Source of the DNA: Bartonella sp. HY038
GTDB taxonomy: Bacteria > Pseudomonadota > Alphaproteobacteria > Rhizobiales > Rhizobiaceae
DNA length: 64,000 bases
Direction of reading: 5' to 3'
NCBI RefSeq assembly: GCF_014117425.1
Contig: NZ_CP059725.1
Location: forward strand, 2,418,001-2,482,000
In this document: positions 19,044 to 28,565 of the stretch, piece by piece
Layout of the letters: each line of letters starts with the position of its first letter
How positions within the stretch are numbered: position 1 is the first letter of the stretch
Position numbers and translations under genes: made by a program
The notes under the pieces: generated by a model
Database searches by the model: none
Told to the model about the DNA's origin: nothing
What the model saw: only the letters and a program-made list of their open reading frames with translations

Positions 19044-21644
19044 ATGAATTTAGAAAAATATACAGAACGAGTTCGCGGTTTTATTCAAGCCGCTCAAAAT
19101 GCTGCACTTTCAGCTGATAATCAGCAGTTTTTGCCAGAGCATCTTCTTAAAGTGTTGATTGATGATAATGAAGGTTTTTGCGCCTCGCTGATTGAAAAGG
19201 CTGGCGGCAATCTTTCTGCAATTAAAACAGCACTTGATGCGGCTCTTAGTGCCATACCCAAAATTACTGGCGGCAATGGTCAGCTTTATCTTGCCCAGCC
19301 ATTGGCAAAAGTTTTCACCACAGCTGAAGAGTTAGCCAATAAGGCTGGTGATAGTTTTGTAACCGTGGAGCGGTTATTGCAAGCTTTGGCTATGGAAAAA
19401 ACTGCCAAAACCCATGAAATTATTGCCAAAGGTGGCGTAACGCCTAATGCTCTTAATAAGGTAATTAATGATATGAGAAAAGGGCGCACTGCCGATTCTG
19501 CCTCTGCTGAAAACCAATATGATGCTTTAAAAAAATACGCTCGTGATCTTACTGAAGATGCGCGTAATGGCAAACTTGACCCTGTTATTGGCCGCGATGA
19601 GGAAATTCGCCGTACAATTCAGGTATTGTCACGCCGCACAAAAAATAACCCTGTATTGATTGGTGAGCCGGGCGTTGGTAAAACCGCAGTTGTTGAAGGT
19701 TTGGCATTGCGTATCGTCAATGAAGATGTGCCTGAATCTTTGCGTGATAAATCTTTGCTTGCCCTTGATCTTGGTGCGATGATTGCTGGTGCGAAATATC
19801 GCGGTGAGTTTGAAGAGCGTTTGAAAGGCGTGTTATCAGAAGTGCAAGCTGCTGCTGGGCAAGTCATTTTATTTATTGATGAAATGCACACCCTTGTTGG
19901 CGCAGGTAAGACTGATGGTGCAATGGATGCTTCCAACCTTTTAAAGCCAGCCCTTGCACGCGGTGAATTACACTGCGTTGGTGCAACAACTTTGGAAGAA
20001 TATCGCAAATATGTGGAAAAGGATGCTGCGCTTGCTCGCCGCTTCCAGCCGATCTTTGTTGATGAGCCAACGGTTGAAGACACGATCTCAATTTTGCGCG
20101 GCATTAAGGAAAAATACGAACAACATCATAAGGTGCGTGTATCGGATTCGGCTCTTGTTGCTGCGGCAACCTTGTCAAACCGTTACATAACCGATCGCTT
20201 CTTGCCTGATAAAGCAATTGACCTTGTTGACGAGGCAGCATCGCGCTTAAGAATGCAGGTTGATTCCAAGCCAGAAGAACTTGATGAGATTGACCGCCGC
20301 GTTATGCAGCTCAAAATCGAACGAGAAGCACTTAAGGTTGAAAAAGACACCGCATCGCGTGATCGTTTAGAGCGGCTTGAAAATGATCTTGTTGAGCTTG
20401 AGGAATTATCCAATGAGATCACAGCAAAATGGCAGGCAGAAAAGCAAAAGCTTGGCCATGCAGCCGACCTCAAGCGTCAGCTTGATGAAGCACGCAATGC
20501 TTTGGCTATTGCCCAACGCAATGGCGAATTTCAAAAAGCTGGTGAACTCGCTTATGGCAAGATACCAGAACTTGAAAAGCAATTGCATGATGCTGAAAGC
20601 CAAGAGGGGCGCACCTCAATGGTTGAAGAAACTGTGACATCAGAACATGTGGCACAGGTGGTTTCGCGTTGGACAGGTATTCCGGTTGATTCTATGTTAG
20701 AAGGCGAGCGCGAACGCTTGCTTCGTATGGAAGATGAAATTGGTAAACGTGTTGTTGGTCAAGGTGAGGCCGTGCAAGCTGTATCGCGTGCGGTTCGCCG
20801 CGCTCGTGCTGGCTTGCAAGATCCTAATCGACCAATTGGTTCGTTTATTTTCTTGGGGCCAACAGGCGTTGGTAAAACTGAGCTTACCAAAGCGCTTGCT
20901 TCATTCCTCTTTCAAGATGAAACAGCAATGGTGCGTCTTGATATGTCGGAATATATGGAAAAGCATTCCGTATCGCGCTTAATTGGTGCGCCTCCCGGCT
21001 ATGTCGGCTATGAAGAAGGTGGTGCATTGACTGAGGCCGTGCGGCGGCGTCCCTATCAAGTTGTTCTTTTCGATGAAATTGAAAAGGCTCACCCTGACGT
21101 ATTTAATGTGTTGTTGCAAGTATTGGATGATGGACGGTTAACTGATGGACAAGGGCGTACAGTTGATTTTCGCAATACCTTAATCATCATGACGTCCAAT
21201 CTTGGGGCAGAATATTTGACCCAGCTTGGCGATGATGAAGAAGCAGAAAAAGCTCGTGAACAGGTAATGAGTGTGGTTCGTGCAGCATTCCGCCCAGAAT
21301 TTTTGAACCGTGTCGATGAAGTTATTCTTTTCCATCGCTTGCATCGTTCAGAAATGGGGGCAATTGTAAATATTCAGTTGCAACGATTACAGTCCTTGCT
21401 TGATGACCGCAAGATCACTTTGGATATTGATGAGGATGCTCGTGAATGGCTTGCTGAAAAAGGTTATGACCCAGTTTATGGTGCGCGCCCACTTAAGCGC
21501 GTCATCCAGCGCGAAGTGCAAGATCCATTGTCTGAGCGCATTTTAATGGGCGATGTCTTGGACGGCTCTAATGTTCATATATTGCGCGGCTCAGATAGGC
21601 TTAATTTTAAGCCAAGCCCTGTTTTTGCTGAAAAAGCCGAATAA
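19044..21644 (+). CDS. clpB: ATP-dependent disaggregase ClpB
   Basis: An 866-residue AAA+ chaperone that, with DnaK, extracts polypeptides from aggregates. Order of parts: Clp N domain (residues 1-150), first AAA+ domain with Walker [10 protein letters not shown] near residue 206 and Walker [11 protein letters not shown], coiled-coil middle domain (~400-530), second AAA+ domain with [10 protein letters not shown] near residue 605 and [14 protein letters not shown], then the C-terminal oligomerisation part. ATG 19044 has GGGAAAGGGA upstream; the TTG at 19023 adds seven residues outside the family pattern. Closed by a strong terminator. Confidence 0.98.
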   Translation: MNLEKYTERVRGFIQAAQNAALSADNQQFLPEHLLKVLIDDNEGFCASLIEKAGGNLSAIKTALDAALSAIPKITGGNGQLYLAQPLAKVFTTAEELANKAGDSFVTVERLLQALAMEKTAKTHEIIAKGGVTPNALNKVINDMRKGRTADSASAENQYDALKKYARDLTEDARNGKLDPVIGRDEEIRRTIQVLSRRTKNNPVLIGEPGVGKTAVVEGLALRIVNEDVPESLRDKSLLALDLGAMIAGAKYRGEFEERLKGVLSEVQAAAGQVILFIDEMHTLVGAGKTDGAMDASNLLKPALARGELHCVGATTLEEYRKYVEKDAALARRFQPIFVDEPTVEDTISILRGIKEKYEQHHKVRVSDSALVAAATLSNRYITDRFLPDKAIDLVDEAASRLRMQVDSKPEELDEIDRRVMQLKIEREALKVEKDTASRDRLERLENDLVELEELSNEITAKWQAEKQKLGHAADLKRQLDEARNALAIAQRNGEFQKAGELAYGKIPELEKQLHDAESQEGRTSMVEETVTSEHVAQVVSRWTGIPVDSMLEGERERLLRMEDEIGKRVVGQGEAVQAVSRAVRRARAGLQDPNRPIGSFIFLGPTGVGKTELTKALASFLFQDETAMVRLDMSEYMEKHSVSRLIGAPPGYVGYEEGGALTEAVRRRPYQVVLFDEIEKAHPDVFNVLLQVLDDGRLTDGQGRTVDFRNTLIIMTSNLGAEYLTQLGDDEEAEKAREQVMSVVRAAFRPEFLNRVDEVILFHRLHRSEMGAIVNIQLQRLQSLLDDRKITLDIDEDAREWLAEKGYDPVYGARPLKRVIQREVQDPLSERILMGDVLDGSNVHILRGSDRLNFKPSPVFAEKAE

Positions 21645-21648
21645 AACA

Positions 21649-21679
21649 AAAAAACCGCCTCGAAAGAGGCGGTTTTTAT
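21649..21679 (+). terminator. Terminator of clpB
   Basis: AAAACCGCCTC, GAAA tetraloop, GAGGCGGTTTT and a T run directly after the clpB stop. It may also serve the convergent minus-strand gene ending at 21709, because A runs lie on its left side. Confidence 0.93.
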
Positions 21680-21708
21680 TTATTCTTTAAAAATAATCAT
21701 TCGTTTAA

Positions 21709-22542
21709 TTAATGGGAAATCCATTCAGGAATAAAATATACTGTCCCATTAAAAGGTACTGTGGTTTGCCCTGTGCTAGTAGTAATGGGTACTTCTACGC
21801 AATTTTCATTTTCTAGCTTAGCAACTTTATCATTAATATCAGTATTTATTTCAAGGGCACGAAAACCATTGGAATAGCTACCAAGGCTAATTTTACGCTT
21901 TAACACCATTTGATAGCTATAGCATTGTTCATTTTGTTTAACATGGGTAACGGTTCTATCCATTACCAATTTGGTCAATTCTGAATCATCAGGGCTTGCA
22001 ACATTGCCAAGGCCAGCCTTAAATTCATTGTCACGCTCTATCAACAAATAAAGATCGCGTCTTGCTTCTTTAAGGTCTGGCGTTGTTCTTTCAAAATTCA
22101 TCTGTACGGCGGTTGCACGCTGATCAGGACTTAGCTGATAAAGCGTATCATCGATTGAAATGCTGGATAATTTGGCATCACCTTCAATAATTGCATTTTT
22201 TTGAATAAGCTGCTTGGTTACTTTACCGGTTTTAGTGCCAGCTAAGATAAAGGCAATGTCATATTGACAATTTTTTTCGCATTTTTCCTGCCCTTGTGAG
22301 GGACGCAGCAAAGTAATATAAGTCATGTCAATATGGTTTGGCGAGGGACGACAAGAGGCAAAGGCCAAAGTGTCAAACTTTAACGCCTTGGCAATATCTT
22401 GCACAAATGGCAAATTGCCATCTTGACCATTATTTTGGCAAACCAAGCCATCCGCCTTGGCAAGCCCGATACCACTTAAACCCATAACACTTAGAGATAG
22501 CAATGCAGCAAAGGCTGCTTTTTTCATACCATTTTTAATCAT
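21709..22542 (-). CDS. Secreted protein of unknown function
   Basis: A 277-residue protein with an N-terminal signal peptide (MKKAAFAALLSLSVMGLSGIGLAKA, cleavage near ADG). The mature part contains six or so Cys residues that could form periplasmic disulfides. I do not recognise the domain. The start could be ATG 22542 or the in-frame ATG 22527 that begins the signal peptide proper; neither has a strong ribosome binding site. Confidence 0.75.
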   Translation of the reverse strand: MIKNGMKKAAFAALLSLSVMGLSGIGLAKADGLVCQNNGQDGNLPFVQDIAKALKFDTLAFASCRPSPNHIDMTYITLLRPSQGQEKCEKNCQYDIAFILAGTKTGKVTKQLIQKNAIIEGDAKLSSISIDDTLYQLSPDQRATAVQMNFERTTPDLKEARRDLYLLIERDNEFKAGLGNVASPDDSELTKLVMDRTVTHVKQNEQCYSYQMVLKRKISLGSYSNGFRALEINTDINDKVAKLENENCVEVPITTSTGQTTVPFNGTVYFIPEWISH

Positions 22543-22905
22543 TTAAAATGCCATTTATAAAAGAAAGACTCAATCCAACGCCAGTCCAAACCAAGAAATA
22601 ATACCGATATTATAAAGGGTTGAAAGAAGATAAATGCGTGTATTGGTTTATCCCTACCGTAGACTTTGCACGCATTATAACCGCTAATGATTAACATTCC
22701 CATCTTTAATGAAAAATAAGCTGAAAAAGCACTTCACATTTAATTCATAGCATTAACAAGCTGTTTCCAGCATTTAATCGGGTATTTGACAGCTAAACGC
22801 TCAAAAGGCAGTTGATTAATACAATAAAACATCGCTAAATCACCATCTCATTGGTTTAAATATTTACAAGACATTCACCTCTAAACATAAGATGAAGTGC
22901 AAAAC
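22543..22905. other. Divergent intergenic region
   Basis: About 360 bp between divergent genes (secreted protein on the minus strand and membrane protein on the plus strand). No hairpin, repeat or ORF that I can support; both promoters must be in it. Confidence 0.4.
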
Positions 22906-23502
22906 ATGCTTTATATTTTTACATTAATTAATATTCTTATATTTGCGCGCCAAGCCTTAACCTGCAGACGAGGTGACGCGATTTATAGCGTTATCGGTTT
23001 TATATTAAGCGGCATAATCATTCTTCTTTTTGCATATTTTGCAAAAATGCCTATATGGAATGAGTTTAACCAAAAGATTATCAACTTTAAACTTTATTTT
23101 GCTCTTTTTTGTTTTGTATTCGGCTTCATTTGCATTGTCGGCAAAATGGCATCGCTCAACCGAATTAATGACCAACCAATGTGGGCAATAAAACCATTGA
23201 ATTTTATTCTTGGTATTATACTTGGTTTCAATGTTAGCTTTCTGTTTGCGTTGCATGATAGCGAAATACTACTTATTGAAAATTTGAATAGCATTCCAAA
23301 TGGTCTTATTATCCATAATATGGTTGTGTTGTTTATCTGTGCGATAATTGCGCTAAGTCTTATTTTAGTTTTAACGTCAAAACCTGTTTATCGTAGCCTA
23401 AGGCGTTACCAAGATGTGATTGATCCGGTATTTGGTACTTTATTTGCAGGATTTGGCATCTGGATTGTCTTGGCTGTCGCGCCCTTACGCTTGTATGGTT
23501 AG
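22906..23502 (+). CDS. Six-helix membrane protein, paralogue A
   Basis: About 198 residues and some six hydrophobic helices, no catalytic motif. It shares pattern with the gene at 24772: a FARQAL/FIRQAV patch, GFILSGII/GFFISGMI, a Phe-rich helix ending FICIVGK/FICLTGR and a C-terminal DPVFGTLFAGFGIW/DPFFAVGFALIGFW. The two are therefore likely paralogues. ATG 22906 follows AGATGAAG; a GTG nine bases upstream is an alternative. Function unknown. Confidence 0.7.
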   Translation: MLYIFTLINILIFARQALTCRRGDAIYSVIGFILSGIIILLFAYFAKMPIWNEFNQKIINFKLYFALFCFVFGFICIVGKMASLNRINDQPMWAIKPLNFILGIILGFNVSFLFALHDSEILLIENLNSIPNGLIIHNMVVLFICAIIALSLILVLTSKPVYRSLRRYQDVIDPVFGTLFAGFGIWIVLAVAPLRLYG

Positions 23503-23633
23503 CGTAAAATAATATTATCCGCTTCTCTATCTGACTTGACAGCTTCGCCATATTCAATAGCTTCACCTTTGCAACCAGCATGTTCATAATTTTCCAACTT
23601 TCCATAAACTAGCTTAACCATTTGTGTTCTCAT
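23499..23633 (-). CDS. Short unknown ORF or gene remnant
   Basis: A 44-residue frame from ATG 23633 (MRTQMVKLVYGKLENYEHAG) with a charged, protein-like composition, ending two bases inside the convergent membrane protein gene. It sits next to an IS6 transposase fossil, so it may be the tail of a gene cut by an insertion. Low confidence as an expressed gene. Confidence 0.25.
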   Translation of the reverse strand: MRTQMVKLVYGKLENYEHAGCKGEAIEYGEAVKSDREADNIILR

Positions 23634-23676
23634 ATGGTACACTGTTCGTACCGCAAATATTAAATGAATTACTTCA

Positions 23677-23856
23677 GCACGTAAGAAGTGATTGCGCAAA
23701 GAATGATTTTAAAGCCAATTTTATATTTCGGCACTTTGATGCAATCATCTGCATTCAGACCAAAAAAGTTCGCTATTGTTTAAGTTGTTGGAATATTAAG
23801 AAGCGGTTTTTGGCGCGCCGCTTCAAAGGTGATTATAGTACAATCAACCGTTAGCT
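23677..23856 (+). pseudogene. IS6-family transposase fossil, N-terminal part
   Basis: One frame reads DFKANFIFRHFDAII ... VRYCLSCWNIKKRFLARRF ... DYSTINR and then stops. This follows the N-terminal helix-turn-helix pattern of IS6-family transposases (FKGRHF...I...VRWYLRY.LSYRDIEELLAERG...STINRW). The DDE core is missing. The same ~175 bp occurs with scattered differences at 46940-47117, and the next part of the same protein is preserved at 49192-49773. Confidence 0.65.
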
Positions 23857-23888
23857 TATTTCAACTTGAGCAAACTACGCTCAAGCCT

Positions 23889-24491
23889 TTACTCATTGGA
23901 TGAATTAACTTCCCCTTCAAACACAATACGCGGATCAGTAACTGGCACAAGATCAGCTAATTCATAGACATTGGTATAACCATAGCCATATAGATTTATG
24001 TAGGTTTGCAAATTAAGGGCCAACATAATCGGCAAACTTGATCCTATCGCCTGCTGATTTATTGCAACCTTTGATGGGAAAGCGCTTGCCAACAAAAGAT
24101 TATTTTCCTGCCCACTAAAATTATTGTTGCAGTAAATTAAAATAGTGGTGTTTTTATCCGGAATGATCCTTTGCAAAGCCGCTTGAGAAAAATCTGTAAA
24201 ATCAAGGTTAGTTGCACCTTTTAAATGGGCAATACCAAATGCTCGCGCGGAACGGGCATCCAGCAAAATAACATTATCTTTACGCGAAAGCTCTAAAAAC
24301 TCATCAAGATGTAAAAGCCGAGTGCTACGATGAGGTTGAACCTCTTTGGCAAGCACAAGAAAATTATCCAAATCAACTAAGGATGGGGGAAGTTGCTCTA
24401 CACTTACTGAAAGCTTAGAGGTCGTTTCACCTGCAAAAGCTAGCGAAAAGCCAAACATAAATATAAATAAACTTGCAATTATATTTTTCAC
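23889..24491 (-). CDS. Periplasmic rhodanese-like protein
   Basis: A 200-residue protein with a signal peptide (MKNIIASLFIFMFGFSLAFAG). A rhodanese domain follows: HLDEFLELSRKDNVILLDARSARAFGIAHLKGATNLDF and the active-site Cys in TTILIYCNNNFSGQ. The loop after Cys is not the usual CxxGxR, so sulfur transfer may be altered and the protein may be a phosphate/sulfur-binding relative. It lies on the opposite strand between two paralogous membrane protein genes. Confidence 0.8.
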   Translation of the reverse strand: MKNIIASLFIFMFGFSLAFAGETTSKLSVSVEQLPPSLVDLDNFLVLAKEVQPHRSTRLLHLDEFLELSRKDNVILLDARSARAFGIAHLKGATNLDFTDFSQAALQRIIPDKNTTILIYCNNNFSGQENNLLLASAFPSKVAINQQAIGSSLPIMLALNLQTYINLYGYGYTNVYELADLVPVTDPRIVFEGEVNSSNE

Positions 24492-24771
24492 ATTTACATC
24501 CTAATATAAATATTTCTCTTAATCATACGTTGCCGTATGATAATTTAAAAACCACTATGTAACACAGAGGACTATATTTATAAATCATTTTAAAAATGCA
24601 GATCTTTTTTCTAATTATAGAATTTTAATCAAAAATTACTTTATCTTACTAATTATAGCGTTTTTATGACCATCACCTAGGCAAAAGCATTGGCTTAAAA
24701 TAAATATTGCCAAATTTATAATTAATTGGGATATAACAAGATCCACCAATTTTTAAAGACATGGATATTTC

Positions 24772-25380
24772 ATGCATTTTTTCATATTACAATTTTTGGG
24801 TAGTTTCGCTATTTTTATGGCTCTTACCCAGCTTGTTATGTGCGTACAGCCGCTATTTTTTATCCGTCAAGCAGTGCTTGGCGGGCGTTATGCAAGCATT
24901 ATTTCTGTTGCAGGCTTTTTCATAAGCGGCATGATTGCTAGCTGTCTTCTTGGCATGTTCCCTGATATCTATCTTGATTTCATTGAACCTTATCGAACTT
25001 ATTTCATTCTTGCGCTTTTAGCCTTTTGTTTTTTTTATTGCTTTATCTGTCTAACTGGCCGTTTTACACGATTTGATCAAAATAGATTGCCACTATTTTT
25101 TGTTGGTGCATTTCTTGGTATAATTAATTTTGTTTTTTGTACTGCATTTCTTATCATGTTTTCAATTTCATTAGGTCGTATCGGCGTTACGTCTTATATT
25201 TTTGAGAATTTTGCCATAAGCATTGGTGGTGTTTTCTTAATTCTTACCTTGGCTTATTATTATCTGATTTTACTCTTAACCCTTGCACCAATCGAAAACA
25301 AATTAAGCCAAAAGACGCAATATTTAGACCCATTTTTTGCAGTTGGTTTTGCACTTATAGGGTTTTGGTTGCTTCCTTAG
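24772..25380 (+). CDS. Six-helix membrane protein, paralogue B
   Basis: A 202-residue, very hydrophobic protein with about six helices and no known catalytic motif. It is related to the gene at 22906 (see FIRQAVLGGRYASIIS, GFFISGMIA, CFICLTGRF and LDPFFAVGFALIGFWLLP). Both paralogues point the same way with the rhodanese gene between them. The family is unknown to me. Confidence 0.7.
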   Translation: MHFFILQFLGSFAIFMALTQLVMCVQPLFFIRQAVLGGRYASIISVAGFFISGMIASCLLGMFPDIYLDFIEPYRTYFILALLAFCFFYCFICLTGRFTRFDQNRLPLFFVGAFLGIINFVFCTAFLIMFSISLGRIGVTSYIFENFAISIGGVFLILTLAYYYLILLLTLAPIENKLSQKTQYLDPFFAVGFALIGFWLLP

Positions 25381-25571
25381 ATGTTTACAGTGATATGATC
25401 CCATATAATTCTTTTTCAAATTTGATAATATGTAAAAAGACATTGTCTTTAAGTATTAAAATCGGTTAAGATTTAAACAATGATTTTTCGAGTTCTATTG
25501 CCTGCACATCAGCAATAGCTTGTTAAAACAAATATATGTTCAACCATTAACAATAAGCCAGGCCTTTTGAA

Positions 25572-26792
25572 ATGAACAAATTCAAAGATGTAAAAAAAGT
25601 CGTTCTCGCCTATTCTGGCGGTCTTGATACTTCGATCATCCTAAAATGGTTACAAACCGAATTAGGTGCAGAAGTTGTCACCTTTACCGCTGATCTTGGC
25701 CAAGGTGAAGAGCTGGAGCCAGCACGCCGCAAAGCTGAAATGATGGGTATTAAAGAGATCTATATCGAAGATTTGCGCGAAGAATTTGTTCGTGATTTCG
25801 TTTTCCCCATGTTCCGTGCCAATGCCGTCTATGAAGGTGTTTATTTGCTTGGCACATCAATTGCCCGCCCGCTTATTTCACAACGTCTCATTGAGATTGC
25901 CCGCGATACAGGGGCTGACGCTATTGCCCATGGCGCAACAGGTAAAGGCAATGATCAGGTGCGGTTTGAACTATCGGCCTATGCGCTTAATCCAGACATT
26001 AAAATCATTGCTCCTTGGCGCGATTGGGCTTTCAAAAGCCGTACAGATTTGATTGAATTTGCTGAAGCTCATCAAATTCCAGTTACCAAAGACAAGCAAG
26101 GCGAAGCGCCATTTTCGGTTGATGCTAATCTTTTGCACTCTTCATCAGAGGGCAAAGTATTGGAAGATCCGGCACAACCAGCACCTGAATATGTGCATAT
26201 GCGCACCGTTTCACCTGAAGCAGCCCCTGATAAAGCCACAACCATTACTATCGGTTTTGAAAAGGGCGATGCTGTTTCCATTAATGGTACACGTCTTTCC
26301 CCTGCTACACTTTTGGCAAAGCTTAATGACTATGGTCGTGAAAATGGCATTGGTAGACTTGATCTTGTCGAAAACCGTTTTGTTGGCATGAAATCACGCG
26401 GCATTTATGAAACGCCTGGCGGCACAATTCTTCTTACCGCCCACCGTGCAATTGAATCAATTACTCTTGATCGCGGTGCCGCCCATTTAAAAGATGAGTT
26501 AATGCCGCGCTATGCCGAACTTATCTATTATGGTTTCTGGTTCTCACCAGAGCGTAAAATGTTGCAAGCAGCGATTGATCTTAGCCAAGAACATGTTGAA
26601 GGTGAAGTAACCTTGAAGCTATATAAAGGCAATGTCATGGTTGAAGGCCGCAGCAGCAATAAGTCACTTTACTCAGACAAATTGGTAACCTTTGAAGACG
26701 ATCAAGGTGCTTATGACCAAAAAGACGCTGCTGGTTTTATTAAGCTTAATGCTTTGCGTTTGCGCACCCTTGCGGCCCGCAACCAAAAATAA
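25572..26792 (+). CDS. argG: Argininosuccinate synthase
   Basis: Joins citrulline and aspartate with ATP, the penultimate step of arginine synthesis. It has the N-type ATP pyrophosphatase P-loop AYSGGLDTS near residues 13-21, [29 protein letters not shown] and [19 protein letters not shown]. Length of 406 residues is standard. ATG 25572 is preceded by a weak GGCC-type leader; no alternative start fits better. Downstream is a rhizobial-type palindromic repeat and a terminator. argH is not in the window. Confidence 0.98.
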   Translation: MNKFKDVKKVVLAYSGGLDTSIILKWLQTELGAEVVTFTADLGQGEELEPARRKAEMMGIKEIYIEDLREEFVRDFVFPMFRANAVYEGVYLLGTSIARPLISQRLIEIARDTGADAIAHGATGKGNDQVRFELSAYALNPDIKIIAPWRDWAFKSRTDLIEFAEAHQIPVTKDKQGEAPFSVDANLLHSSSEGKVLEDPAQPAPEYVHMRTVSPEAAPDKATTITIGFEKGDAVSINGTRLSPATLLAKLNDYGRENGIGRLDLVENRFVGMKSRGIYETPGGTILLTAHRAIESITLDRGAAHLKDELMPRYAELIYYGFWFSPERKMLQAAIDLSQEHVEGEVTLKLYKGNVMVEGRSSNKSLYSDKLVTFEDDQGAYDQKDAAGFIKLNALRLRTLAARNQK

Positions 26793-26825
26793 AGCTTAAC
26801 CGCTTAAAGTTTTATAATAATTCTT

Positions 26826-26928
26826 AGAGCGCATTTCGATCTGATTGGATCAGATCGGCGCTCTAATCCATTGCTTATAGCGCGTTTTTTGTCCGAAAAC
26901 CGCTTCACACTTTTCGAAAAACGCTCTA
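26826..26928. repeat. Rhizobial-type intergenic palindromic repeat (RIME-like)
   Basis: Two adjacent hairpins. The first is AGAGCGC...CGATCTGAT TGG ATCAGATCG...GCGCTCT (26826-26864); the second runs from TAGCGCG, through TTTTGTCCGAAAACCGCTTC and ACTTTTCG, to CGCTCTA (26878-26928). From memory this pattern recurs in intergenic regions across Rhizobiales and resembles the rhizobial intergenic mosaic elements. It may stabilise the argG transcript 3' end or be a passive mobile repeat. Confidence 0.65.
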
Positions 26929-26959
26929 AAAGCAGCCTACAAAATAGGCTGCTTTTATT
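26928..26959. terminator. Bidirectional terminator between argG and cdsA
   Basis: AAAAGCAGCCTA pairs with TAGGCTGCTTTT around a five-base loop. A run on one side and T run on the other allow use by both converging transcripts. Confidence 0.9.
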
Positions 26960-27901
26960 TTAAGAATAAAAATATCGCGTTAAATGAAAAAATATCGGTG
27001 CGGCAAAAACAAGACTATCGGCACGATCCATCATGCCACCATGACCATGAATGATATTGCCCCAATCCTTAACGCCCTTATCACGCTTTATAGCAGAAGC
27101 AACAAGCCCGCCTAAAAAGCCCATAAGTGCACATAAGCACGCCATAAGTGCTGCAATAAGCGGTGAAAAAGGCGTTAACCAGAATAATGCTGCACCAAGA
27201 ATTGAGGTTGTGGCAACACCGCCAATAAAGCCCGCCCATGTCTTGGATGGCGAAACATGAGGTGCGATGGCTTTATTGCCAAATAATTTACCAAAAACAT
27301 ATTGTAACACATCACTGCCTTGGACAGTGATAAGCAAAAACGCAATTAATAATAGTGGACTTTTATCATAATCTATAATCAGTAGCGTCGCTAATGCCGG
27401 TACGTAACTAAGACAATAAGTTGAAAGCATCAAACCCCATTGCAGTTCAGAAACCCGTTCCAAATATCGTTTGGTATCGCCTTTTATCGCCATCCAAGCA
27501 GCGGCGGCCAAAAAGCAATAAACGGGAATAAAAATAGTAAAAACACCATACCACTCATACCAAAGTAGAAAATATTGCAGCGGTATAACAATCAAAAATA
27601 CGCCAACCAATAAACGATGATCGCTACGCGAAGTATAGACAATGGTTAAAAACTCGCGAAATGCAGCAAGCGATGCCAATAAAAACAAAATAATGACACC
27701 TTTTTTACCAAATGCAAAGGCGATGCCAATAACCAGCACCATAACCCACCAAGCATTGATCCGAGCATTAAGATTAATAAGACCAGAAGAAAGTATACCC
27801 TCATGACGTTGTTTATAACGCGCCATTAAAATAAGTGAGATCGTACTAGCAATTGCCAAAACGATGAATAGCAAGACAAACAACCATGTCATTTCAGTCA
27901 T
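26960..27901 (-). CDS. Phosphatidate cytidylyltransferase, YnbB-type
   Basis: A 313-residue CdsA-family integral membrane enzyme that makes CDP-diacylglycerol from phosphatidate and CTP. About eight helices; the signature runs VSPSKTWAGFIGG ... SAIKRDKGVKDWGNIIHGHGGMMDRADSL, with the metal-binding Asp residues. It is the last gene of a minus-strand operon with PlsC-like, PAP2-phosphatase and hydrolase-methyltransferase genes, as in E. coli ynbABCD. It is therefore likely to be the accessory CDP-diacylglycerol synthase rather than the housekeeping cdsA. It overlaps the upstream acyltransferase gene by 8 bp. Confidence 0.88.
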   Translation of the reverse strand: MTEMTWLFVLLFIVLAIASTISLILMARYKQRHEGILSSGLINLNARINAWWVMVLVIGIAFAFGKKGVIILFLLASLAAFREFLTIVYTSRSDHRLLVGVFLIVIPLQYFLLWYEWYGVFTIFIPVYCFLAAAAWMAIKGDTKRYLERVSELQWGLMLSTYCLSYVPALATLLIIDYDKSPLLLIAFLLITVQGSDVLQYVFGKLFGNKAIAPHVSPSKTWAGFIGGVATTSILGAALFWLTPFSPLIAALMACLCALMGFLGGLVASAIKRDKGVKDWGNIIHGHGGMMDRADSLVFAAPIFFHLTRYFYS

Positions 27902-28565
27902 TAATTTTTACCTCTTGCAGCACATCGACATTATTTACATTTGCCAAAGCCAATAACTCATTTTGCGCGCGATTTAAAAAATCAAGCTTCATTTCACCGT
28001 CCTTGATATAAATAGGTGCGCCAAATTGTACACGACATAAGAGTGGAACTGGTATCAGCGCACCTTTTGGCAAAATGCGGGTCATATTGTCAATCCAACA
28101 CGGCACTAATCGAATAGTGGGATGCGCTTTTGCTAATTGATAAAGACCCGAGCGGAAGGGCAATAGGCTATTGCCCGACATATTGCGGGTACCTTCGGGG
28201 AATATTAATAAGGAACACCCCTTATCTAGCGCACCATCCAAGGCATGCAAAGGATTATTATGGCGGTTAATTTTTTGCCGTTCTATCGTCACGACATTTA
28301 AAACATATTGCGCAATATAACGCTTAAAAAATCCGCTATTCCAATAATCTGCGGCGGCTACCGCCCGCAAATTAGGACGCAAATGGCGCGGTAATGCCGC
28401 CATAACAACAATAAGATCACCATGGCTTGCATGGTTGGCATAATAAATGGTTTGATCGCCATCAGGTTCAGTTACAAAAAAGCCCTTTACACCCGTAATC
28501 ACTTTCGCAAGCCCAACAAAAACGACCGCTACCATAAGATCAAAGCTATGCTTCACATAAGCCAT
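27894..28565 (-). CDS. 1-acyl-glycerol-3-phosphate acyltransferase-like protein (PlsC family)
   Basis: A 223-residue membrane-associated acyltransferase. The HX4D catalytic motif is NHASHGD, and the substrate-binding FPEGTRNMSG follows ~75 residues later. It has one N-terminal hydrophobic segment. By family it would acylate lysophosphatidate, giving the substrate for the adjacent CDP-diacylglycerol synthase. It overlaps neighbours on both sides (13 bp and 8 bp), so it is surely part of one operon. Confidence 0.9.
   Translation of the reverse strand: MAYVKHSFDLMVAVVFVGLAKVITGVKGFFVTEPDGDQTIYYANHASHGDLIVVMAALPRHLRPNLRAVAAADYWNSGFFKRYIAQYVLNVVTIERQKINRHNNPLHALDGALDKGCSLLIFPEGTRNMSGNSLLPFRSGLYQLAKAHPTIRLVPCWIDNMTRILPKGALIPVPLLCRVQFGAPIYIKDGEMKLDFLNRAQNELLALANVNNVDVLQEVKIND

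Noticed and set aside
19619..20104. Antisense open frame in clpB
   Set aside because: Fully inside a highly conserved gene and without features of its own.
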